Part shown: piece by piece, positions 45,926 to 53,281 of the stretch
Layout: every line of letters starts with the position of its first letter
Numbering within the stretch: position 1 is the stretch's first letter
DNA from: Phallusia mammillata
Taxonomy: Eukaryota; Chordata; Ascidiacea; Phlebobranchia; Ascidiidae
Direction of reading: 5' to 3'
Length of the DNA stretch: 64,000 nt
NCBI GenBank assembly: GCA_003260075.1
Contig: QLIY01000366.1
Span: forward strand, 62,001 to 126,000
The notes under the pieces: generated by a model
The model's input: only the letters and a program-made list of their open reading frames with translations
Database searches by the model: none
Told to the model about the DNA's origin: nothing
Program-made: the position numbers and the translations under genes

Positions 45926-47666
45926 ATGGAATCAAGAAACGAAATTCCAGCTGTGTTTAACCCTCAACCTCGCAATACTCAACACCGCCAATTAGTGGAT
46001 GTAGCGACTGTAGAAAACCGGGCCCCTGACGATGTTCAACTCAATAAGGAATTACAGCATAAAGTTTTCATCAATATTGTGTCAAAGTTTATCTGCAAAA
46101 CAAAACAAGACAGATTGCATAGCGGAATTTTTGTTTTCTTCTTTGCTTTGTGGTTAACCGGTGTGCTCCGGCTGATATTAGGTGGGTGGTCCATTGCGAA
46201 CGGAAATCTTGCGGCTGATTTGTCGCGAAATAGGCAAATGTACTACGCTGGTTTGTCGGAGGTAAGTGAGCATCATTGTATAAAGGGTCCGATACTGTTT
46301 GGTTTAAGCACTCTCAGTTTTATTGTATTTTATTGTAGTTTTATCGTTTCTGGCAATTATGTGACACTGATGGCCATATCTGTTTAAACCAAAGTTGTGA
46401 AACTTTTTGACCCAAATGCGCATCTACAGAAACCCAAAGTTTGAAGGCGCGCCACTGATAGTAATATGGAAAAATCAGTCATTAACTTTAAGGATCCTAT
46501 CATATACTGGGCACTTCGGATTTTGTTTAAAACACGCTTTAAAGAAGTAAAAACGAAGCATCAAAGTAACACTTGCCAATCCTTTCCTTTCTCAACTTCC
46601 TCATGCTTAAGTAGTTCATTTTAACCCAAGATACATATACCAATGCATGTTTTTTTCAGGTCGTGAATGGCATCCTTAACCAGCTAATTTGCTTTTTTAC
46701 GATCAAGTCGGCTTTGAAAACATTAAAGCATGCAGCGTTGACATCTACTGGCGTTAAAGCTGCGTCATTTGGGTAAGGTTTAAAATGTTCGCAATTTTTC
46801 TGCCTGGCGTCCTTTGGCTAACTTGGGCTTTATTTTTGAAAAAAAATCATTTAATGTATTGAAATATGCCTTGCTAAATCATTGTTCCTTTAGCAATAAA
46901 AAATGGTATCAATAAATAAACTATTTCAGCTGTTAACTAAAGAAAAGTAAATTTATGTTCTATGTAGGTGCTACTGATCATTTTACTTGTATTGGGCCTA
47001 GTGATAAAATTTGCACACCCCTGCTTAAAAAATCCAGCGAATGACACTCTTTCTATTTCGCAACATACATTGTAACGCAGATTCATGCTTCTACTTATGA
47101 TTGACATCGCGGCTATTATTTACATCAAAGATGTGCGAGATGCCGCATTTCATTCAAGAATCCAATTTGGAATGTTGAGAACACTTCAAAGAAATTACGG
47201 AACCAGCAATGACATCACTTTGGCGTGGGACAACCTTCAGACGAACAAAGGCTGCTGCGGGGCTATTAATTACTCAGATTGGTTTAATAGCACGTGGGCG
47301 TCTCCAGTAGCAACTGCGAGGGACGATGGTGTTCTCCCCATTTCGTGCCTCATGGGACCCACCGGGGGTGCCTGCGAAGCTTTTGGGGGCGCAATTGTTA
47401 CGTCACAACCGAACTACATTGTTACGTCAGAAGTGACGATGGTGGAAATATGTGACTCAGTACAAATGGTTTATATATTCTCTCGCGGGTGCGGAGAATT
47501 GTTCATACCGATCCTGGTTGACAATATGGAAGTCGTATTATTGTGTGTGATTGGGCTGTTGGTCGTAACTTTAATTGCGTCGATTTTCATGTTTGCCTTG
47601 GCGCGGTTATTGCCACGTCATCAGCGCGTGACGTCAGCGTACAGTCCTGACGAGTCTACTGTGTAG
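45926..47666 (+). CDS. Tetraspanin-like protein A
   Basis: Three exons: 45926-46261, 46660-46772, 47081-47666 (344 aa). TM segments lie near aa 68-90, 113-130 (weak), 150-165 and 299-323. The large second extracellular loop (about 166-298) carries the tetraspanin signature: LAWDNLQ, then CCG (208-210), NYSDWFNSTW and PISC (236-239), with further Cys in GACEAF, EICDS and RGCG. Unusual features are a ~67-residue hydrophilic N-terminus before TM1 (tetraspanins usually have 10-20 residues) and a weakly hydrophobic TM2. I chose the ATG at 45926; the upstream ATG is followed directly by a stop. AATAAA lies at 47697-47702. The gene at 48621 is a tandem paralogue with identical intron positions and phases. 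The role as a membrane scaffold is inferred from the family. Confidence 0.85.
46389..47026. mobile_element. Possible degenerate hAT-like element in intron 2
   Basis: The left end CAAAGTTGTGAAACTTTTTG resembles the inverse of the right end TTTGCACACCCCTG. Flanks GTTTAAAC and CTTAAAAA agree at 5 of 8 positions. It accounts for most of intron 2 and the long spacing before the last exon; the intron border overlap with exon 46660-46772 means any insertion must be composite. Confidence 0.2.
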
Positions 47667-47702
47667 GATGAATCAAATTTCATCTAAAAATACGCAAATA
47701 AA

Positions 47703-48173
47703 TTCTACCGACATTGCTGTGACCGAATTTTTTTGTATTTGGGGTTTGTTAGCTGTCTTTCATACTATAAAACAATGTTAGGTAAATAAATGTAGGAAGT
47801 TACTACACCGTGAACCAAAACAATATATTTAATTGTTATAATCGAAAGCTATGATCAGGTAAAATTCCACAACTCGGCCATAAAGACACCAGGTTTGTTT
47901 TGTACGAGTAACTTGATCCTGAGAACAGAACAATACACCAAGGAAGTGATTTCATACAATAGAATGTTAGGAACAAAACATATCCTAGACAAGATGTCTT
48001 TTTATAGTCAGTGCAGATTTGACAGTTGTGTACATAAGCTAAAAAATGATATCTCACTAAAAACTGTCGCAAATCAGAAAATTGTAATTGAACTAACAAT
48101 TTTGTGACATGATGTAATAAAAAATATAACTGACTACATCATGCAGACGTTTTAACATTCTGTTGTCGTCATC
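47703..48173. other. Intergenic between tetraspanin genes
   Basis: AT-rich spacer after the polyadenylation signal of tetraspanin A. Short ORFs on both strands show no domain features. Confidence 0.6.
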
Positions 48174-48181
48174 AGTGCAGG

Positions 48182-48408
48182 TTGTGGTGGGATTCAGCCG
48201 GTTCGCACCGGTTCTATAGAACCGTCTCACTAAATGGGATTCAGCCGGTTCGCACCGGTTCTATAGAACCGTCTCACGAAATTTTATGAAATCAGAGAAC
48301 CGGTTAGCATTACTGGTTACTGTCAATGGACTTTTTGTTACAGAACCGGCTGAAAAATACGACTTTTGTGATAGAACCGGCTGACAAAAAATTCGAATCC
48401 CACCACTG
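48182..48408. mobile_element. hAT-like MITE, GGTTCTATAGAACC family
   Basis: The right end is GAATCCCACCACTG and the left end is the mutated inverse TTGTGGTGGGATTC. The TSD AGTGCAGG is perfect (48174-48181 and 48409-48416). An internal 45-base block starting GGGATTCAGCCGG is duplicated in tandem at the left end. Related to 32582-32762 and 61080-61284. Confidence 0.85.
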
Positions 48409-48620
48409 AGTGCAGGGTTCGAGGAAAAAAGGGTTTATAAAAACAAAAGGTGAATGCAAGGTGTGTAGACACGGAACTTGCGATTAGAAGGTAGCGTCGA
48501 TGAAAAGAACAAAATGTTTATCAGCAGTGTCTACAATTTTGTTTGTTTCCTGAGGTCCAACTTAAGTATTTTACAAAAAATGAGTAAAATATAGTTGAAC
48601 TGTCGGAACCAGGTAGTAAA

Positions 48621-50466
48621 ATGGATTCAACCAAACAAATCCCTACTGTTACAAATCAACGACAAAATAGAGAGTTTTGTGACATCACAACTGTCGAGCA
48701 AAGAAGGCCAAACACTAACCAACCAGTAACAAACAAAAGACAAAACTCGATTCACAAATTCTTGTCTGAGTTTGACTGGAAAAAGAAGCAAGACCGTGAA
48801 CATGCTGAAATATTTCTTGTTTTATTCGCAATTTGGCTATCAGCTTTATTGCGAATGTCTTTCGGGGTTTGGGCATTGTCAAATAAAAATAATGTGGTAG
48901 TTCTGACCGAAAATAACAAATTGCTCGTGTCTGGGATAATACAGGTAAAAAATTTGTTTGTGTTTGCATGTTTTATATTTTGTCTCCTTTTTTGTTTAGT
49001 TTTTTTAGTTTAAGAAGTAACACACTGTGGTAATAACTAAGCTTAGTTTGTACATGTCTTTGATTTGAGAACAAAACAGTATTTGCTACTTTGCGGCTAT
49101 AGCAGTAGTGCCTTTTAGTCTTGTTGGACATATACAAAAAGAAAATTTGGTGTTTCCCCCCCCCCCAGTAGTGCCTTTTAGTCTTGTTGGACATATACAA
49201 AAAGAAAATTTGGACACTTGCAATTTTTGAGAACAGTGTTGTACACTTGCAACTAAGCAAAAAAAACTTTTTTTAGATTGTTGGTGGTGCTCTGCTATTA
49301 TTTGCAGTGAGCTTGATTCTTCGCTTCACTTTTAAAGCTGTCGCGTACCGTTCATTAAGAGCTCAACAAGTCAAAGGCTTGTGCATGGGGTGAGTTGTAA
49401 GTACCTGTGGAAACGCAAACAACAAAATGTGGAAAAGATTTCAACGTAACACCTTCCACATGCCATGGAATGGGCTCCAACAGAGTAAAAGTGATACCAC
49501 TTTGAAAGTAAATGTGCTAAACACCGCTGCCGAATTCCTATCCAGCTTATTTGTTGGACTCACTTGAATTTCGTGTCAACTAAAGTGTTAACCAATGCGG
49601 ATAGTTTTTCTTGTGTGGCTAAGCCCTAAAACGGCATTTTGTTTGGTCGAACATTTTTCTTTTATATTTTCCATGAGTCACCACGCATAAGCGGGTTTTT
49701 GGTGTCATATACATGTGATAAAAACTAGTCACTGTTTTGTGTTTCCAAATTAAACATACTCGGTTAAACAACAGGCATCAATAATTTCGATGCAATGGGT
49801 AGTTCTATAGGTTTGCTATCCATTTTTTACTAACGCTATTAAGCACATTTGTGTTCTTACAGATTGCTGTACTATCTCATTCTCGACATCGTTGTGATAA
49901 CGTCATCATTTCAAGTTCGGGACTTGACATTCGAATCCAAAGTTCGTTCTGGACTGTCTGGAACCCTGCAGACGAAATACGGCATCGAAAATGACGTCAC
50001 TAACGCATGGAATGACCTTCTAACAAACCAAGGCTGCTGCGGGGCTAATAACCACACGGACTGGTTCAACAGCACATGGGCGTTGCCAATAGCAACCGAA
50101 GACGGCGAACGTGCCTTCCCAATATCGTGTTTTCTGGCAGCAACAGGGGGTGCATGTGAGGCTTTTGGGGGGGAAAGAGTTAGGTCCGAGACGAACTTCA
50201 TTGTGACGTCAGAACTTGTACCAGTGAAAAAATGCGACTCAACAGAATTGGTTTATATTCACTCGAATCCGTGCAGCGAAAAAATCTTGCCAGAACTTGT
50301 TAGTAACATGGAAGTCATGTTGCAGTCTGTAATTGTAATTACAGCCAGTTATTTAGCAATGCTTTATACCCTGTATTACTTGGCCACCTGTTTGCAAAAC
50401 CGCCGTCGTGTGCCTACGGTACATTCTGATGCACGAAATGGGGCTGATATTTTTTACATTGTTTAA
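48621..50466 (+). CDS. Tetraspanin-like protein B
   Basis: Three exons: 48621-48944, 49277-49389, 49863-50466 (346 aa), with the same phases and the same 113-base middle exon as tetraspanin A. TM1 is about 62-86, TM2 about 108-130 (clearer than in A), TM3 about 147-160 and TM4 near 300-325. The EC2 loop has NQGCCGANNHTDWFNSTW (CCG 204-206), then PISC, GACEAFGG and KKCDS. The last exon is strongly conserved with A. The hydrophilic N-terminal ~60 residues have diverged but keep a DITTVEQRRP/DVATVENRAP core and the KKQDR motif before TM1. A tandem duplicate of the gene at 45926. Ligand or partner unknown. Confidence 0.85.
49103..49213 (+). repeat. 48-base direct duplication around poly-C
   Basis: The block starting CAGTAGTGCCTTTTAGTCTT lies on both sides of an 11-base poly-C run (49156-49166), identical on both sides. 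It is in intron 1 of tetraspanin B. Confidence 0.9.
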
Positions 50467-50671
50467 CAATTTTATTATGTGGAAACGACGTGTTTTTTTC
50501 TCAATGGGTGTTATAGGAGTAACCTGGTGACAGGAACTCGGGCAAGAAAATACTGTACTTTGCTCTATGTATTGTTGAAAGCCTAATTAATTTTCTATTG
50601 AGCTTGGAAAATTCCCCAAATGTAACATTACATTCCAATGGCATACTGATTGTTTATTGGTCCGTTTTAGG

Positions 50672-50675
<4 letters not shown>

Positions 50676-50754
<79 letters not shown>
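50676..50754 (+). repeat. 79-base poly-C homopolymer
   Basis: An uninterrupted run of 79 C, preceded by GGGGCG and followed by AAAAGTTTC. It is by far the longest homopolymer in the window. Unlike most of the shorter poly-C runs it is not flanked by an obvious duplication. If real, the complementary strand is a strong G-quadruplex former. Confidence 0.95.
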
Positions 50755-50756
<2 letters not shown>

Positions 50757-50929
50757 AAGTTTCAAGTGAAAATATCGTGGCGGGTGGACCGTGGAATGAT
50801 GAAAGGTGATGAAATACCGGACATTGTAAATCGTAATACATTACTCAGTTGTGTTACGTGTGTAGTAACTGACGAATCCAGTACAGCAGCAACAGACAGA
50901 GAAAGCTATATACACAGCACCATGCTGAC

Positions 50930-51102
50930 AAAACAAGCTAAAAACAGATATGAGATAACAGAGCAGACATACGTTTTAGTTACATAATCAAAATGTGCAA
51001 CTTTAATGCGACAGTTTTAATGCTTTTGTGTGTGTGTTTTTTTGCCCCCCCCCCAAAACAAGCTAAAAACAGATATGAGATAACAGAGCAGACATACGTT
51101 TT
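50930..51102 (+). repeat. 48-base direct duplication around poly-C, TPK upstream region
   Basis: The segment 50930-50977 (starting AAAACAAGCTAAAAACAGAT) recurs identically at 51055-51102. A ten-base poly-C run (51045-51054) is immediately before the second copy. It lies 55-230 bases upstream of the first TPK-like start codon. Confidence 0.9.
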
Positions 51103-51157
51103 TGTGTGTTTTTTTACATTTTTTTCATACTTTTTTCTGCAAAAAAAATTAAACTGA

Positions 51158-51877
51158 ATGTCTGTAATAATATATACTGTATCTGATTTTAAGTGGTTTG
51201 ATGTCAAGTACCATATACCAGATGACTATAGCTGCTTGTTGCTTGATTTTCTAAAAATGGGTTCGAAACCAGACACCATTCCTTGTCTTTGTACAAGCAA
51301 ACAGAAGATTGCAGTTTTGTATTTGGATGATTGTATTGACAAAAAATCCCAATATGTTCAACAACTTAACAACAATGCCTGTGTTGCTGTAAAAATTGAG
51401 CAACTAAACGGAACATCATCAAAGAAAACTAATCATGCAATCAAGAATGGGTCAACAGAAACTGCCCTAAAAGACTATTTAGTACAACTCAAGCGCCAGG
51501 AAAATATTTCTAAACTTGTTTTGCTTTCAAACAAACCAGCCTCATTTGTTGACACAATGTATTATGTGTCTGTTATGTGGAGGCTCAAAAGCACAACTAA
51601 CATTGAGATATGTGCAGCTCTGGGTTCTTCTTATATACAAGTTTTGCCTGCTGGTCATACAGAACTTGAAGCTAACACTGGAAATGAGGGCAAATATTGT
51701 GGCTTGATTCCATTGGGTCAGCCATGCAAAGTAACTACCACTGGTTTAAAGTGGAATTTAGATGAAACTGTCATGGAGTTCTCTGGCCTTGTAAGCACAT
51801 CAAATGCTTTGGATGGTAGCGGAAAAGTTACTGTGCATACGGATAACCCTCTAGTGTGGTATCTTGATATTAAATAG
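51158..51877 (+). CDS. TPK-like protein with intact thiamin-binding domain and degenerate catalytic domain
   Basis: Single-exon ORF of 239 aa. The C-terminal 59 residues match the TPK thiamin-binding beta domain almost perfectly: CGLIPLGQPC (181-190), TTTGLKWNL (193-201), LVSTSN (211-216), DGSGKVTVHTDNPLVW. The N-terminal half has the size of the TPK catalytic alpha/beta domain, but the motifs that bind ATP/Mg and thiamin are gone. There is no DGGAN; GDFDS appears as LDDCID (57-61); DQDHTDFTK has no counterpart; GRFDQ appears as ASFVDT (128-133). The weak FVDTMYYVSVMWRL stretch still aligns with FDxxMASVNTL. It should not be catalytic alone. The paralogue at 52361 has the opposite pattern. 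Own polyadenylation signal at 51963, so separate mRNAs are likely. Alternatives: a pseudogene (unlikely given 239 open codons and conserved C-terminus) or a thiamin-binding regulator. Confidence 0.85.
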   Translation: MSVIIYTVSDFKWFDVKYHIPDDYSCLLLDFLKMGSKPDTIPCLCTSKQKIAVLYLDDCIDKKSQYVQQLNNNACVAVKIEQLNGTSSKKTNHAIKNGSTETALKDYLVQLKRQENISKLVLLSNKPASFVDTMYYVSVMWRLKSTTNIEICAALGSSYIQVLPAGHTELEANTGNEGKYCGLIPLGQPCKVTTTGLKWNLDETVMEFSGLVSTSNALDGSGKVTVHTDNPLVWYLDIK

Positions 51878-51962
51878 TTAATCAAACAAATGTAGTCATG
51901 TTGCAATTTCTACTCATAAAAATTAAATCTTGCCCTTTATTAGGAAATTACACTTTACTTTG

Positions 51963-51968
51963 AATAAA
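51963..51968 (+). terminator. Polyadenylation signal of the TPK-like gene
   Basis: AATAAA, 86 bases after the stop codon of the first TPK-like ORF and 390 bases before the next start, which favours two transcripts over one. Confidence 0.55.
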
Positions 51969-52320
51969 ATATTTTAAAGCCTCAATTTGCCGGCTAAATA
52001 TAAATGCAAAAACATACACAACAAATAGTGGTAAACCAAATTATCTGTTTTGAGTTTGTTGTTAATGTCATAGGTAACTGGTGTAAACAAAACAGGATTG
52101 TATATATTTAAAACTGCTTCCATTTTACGTTATTGTCCTGAACGTTTTTGTTTATACTGGTATGGAGTTCTGATTATATTTGTAACCTTTTGTTATGCAA
52201 ACACTATCCTCAGTTTCTAGATAAATTTGTGAACAATGTTCAGTGGGTTTTGTGTCGCAAAACTGTTATTGTGTAAATTTATGAAGTTTTATGCACTTAA
52301 ACTTTGTTTTTTACATAAAC

Positions 52321-52322
52321 AG
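52321..52322 (+). promoter_or_regulatory. Splice or trans-splice acceptor before TPK
   Basis: A pyrimidine-rich stretch with TTTGTTTTTTACATAAACAG ends 38 bases before the ATG at 52361. It may accept a 5' UTR exon or, in a tunicate, a spliced leader. Which one cannot be told from sequence. Confidence 0.4.
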
Positions 52323-52360
52323 GATCATACCCTATTTAAGTTTTATTGCCTTGTTCAACA

Positions 52361-53137
52361 ATGAAGACAGAAAGTTGTGTGCTGGAACCGCTGAAATTTT
52401 TGAACGACATCAACTCTAAATTTGTCATTGTTGTTCTTAACCACGATGACAGCCCAACACAAACAACTGATGACAGATTTAAGCAACTGTGGAACAAAGC
52501 ACTGTTTCGAGCTTGTGTTGATGGTGGCACCAATTTTGTTAATGAACTGAATAAAAAAATGCTGCCTGAAACTGATGAAAAATTAATTCCGAATCTAATT
52601 TCTGGTGATTTTGATTCGGTCAATGCTGAAATATTGGAAGAGTTTCGGACTTTAGGTGTTGAGGTCATTCCAACCCCTGATCAAGATCACACAGATTTTA
52701 CAAAGTGTCTTACAATACTTGAACAAAAGTTTCAAAACAAAGAGATTCCCACAGAAGCCGATGTGATTGTTACTGTGCCAGACTGTACACAAAGGTTTGA
52801 TCATGCCATGGCAAATGTTAACACTTTACACAATGCCAGAGAAATTCTGTCTGGAGGAAATAAAGTGTTTTTACTCTCTAACACAACACTTCAGTTTGTG
52901 ATCTTTGAGGGAGAGACAAATATTAATCTTGGCAACAATTTGCAATGCAATTCGTTTTTGCTTCTTCCTGTGCATAGACCTGCTTTGGTGTCAACATCGG
53001 GTCTGGAAAAGGATTTAAACAATGCCAGCTTGGAATTTGGTTTACCTTTTTGCACTTTTCAGTTTGTTCCGAACAGAACAACATTCAAAATCAACACAAA
53101 CAATAGTTTGCTTGTGGTTTCAAACATGATTGCCTAG
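52361..53137 (+). CDS. TPK1: Thiamin pyrophosphokinase with intact catalytic domain and degenerate thiamin-binding domain
   Basis: Single-exon ORF of 258 aa from the ATG at 52361. TPK transfers pyrophosphate from ATP to thiamin to make thiamin diphosphate in the cytosol. The N-terminal catalytic domain is well conserved: LWNKALFRACVDGGTN (43-58), ISGDFDS (80-86), TPDQDHTDFTKCL (105-117), RFDHAMANVNTL (145-156). The C-terminal domain has lost what its neighbour keeps: TTTGLKW appears as VSTSGLEK (210-217), so the thiamin-stacking Trp is gone, LVSTSN becomes FQFVPN, and CGLIPLG becomes SFLLLPVH. The GG of the VTLGG motif is also replaced (VTVPDC). Start choice: an in-frame upstream TTG is ignored. 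The gene is intronless, unlike vertebrate TPK1, as is its upstream neighbour, suggesting an ancestral retrocopy then tandem duplication. It is tail-to-tail with RSRC2, 145 bases apart. The gene symbol marks family membership; whether this protein alone has full TPK activity is doubtful. Confidence 0.9.
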   Translation: MKTESCVLEPLKFLNDINSKFVIVVLNHDDSPTQTTDDRFKQLWNKALFRACVDGGTNFVNELNKKMLPETDEKLIPNLISGDFDSVNAEILEEFRTLGVEVIPTPDQDHTDFTKCLTILEQKFQNKEIPTEADVIVTVPDCTQRFDHAMANVNTLHNAREILSGGNKVFLLSNTTLQFVIFEGETNINLGNNLQCNSFLLLPVHRPALVSTSGLEKDLNNASLEFGLPFCTFQFVPNRTTFKINTNNSLLVVSNMIA

Positions 53138-53219
53138 CATATATATGCATGCTTTTTTGTTTAACCCTGTTAAAAATGAATTGTTCACAATGTAACACAA
53201 ACATTCATCTTAAAACGAG

Positions 53220-53225
53220 TTTATT
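53220..53225 (-). terminator. Polyadenylation signal of RSRC2
   Basis: AATAAA on the minus strand, 57 bases after the RSRC2 stop codon. The converging TPK and RSRC2 3' ends are only ~145 bases apart, so their 3' UTRs may overlap. Confidence 0.6.
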
Positions 53226-53281
53226 TGCACAAAAAATTGACTGTACATTCGGTAAAAAATCACAAGAATTTTAAATGTAAA

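Larger units (their letters stand above)
50467..51157. other. Intergenic: tetraspanin B 3' flank and TPK-like upstream
   Basis: Apart from the 79-base poly-C run and the duplicated 48-mer described separately, nothing recognisable is present. ORFs that read through the poly-C give proline or glycine homopolymers and are not genes. Confidence 0.65.

Noticed and set aside
50587-50987. ORFs of 84 and 129 codons across the poly-C run
   Set aside because: They consist of poly-Gly or poly-Pro from the homopolymer plus unremarkable flanks. No splice or domain support.
51158-51877. First TPK-like ORF as a pseudogene
   Set aside because: 239 uninterrupted codons and near-perfect conservation of the thiamin-binding motifs argue for selection; only the catalytic motifs are gone.
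51158-53137. TPK pair as one operon or one long protein
   Set aside because: The first ORF has its own stop and AATAAA, and 483 bases separate it from the second ATG. Separate transcripts are simpler, though a spliced-leader operon is not excluded.
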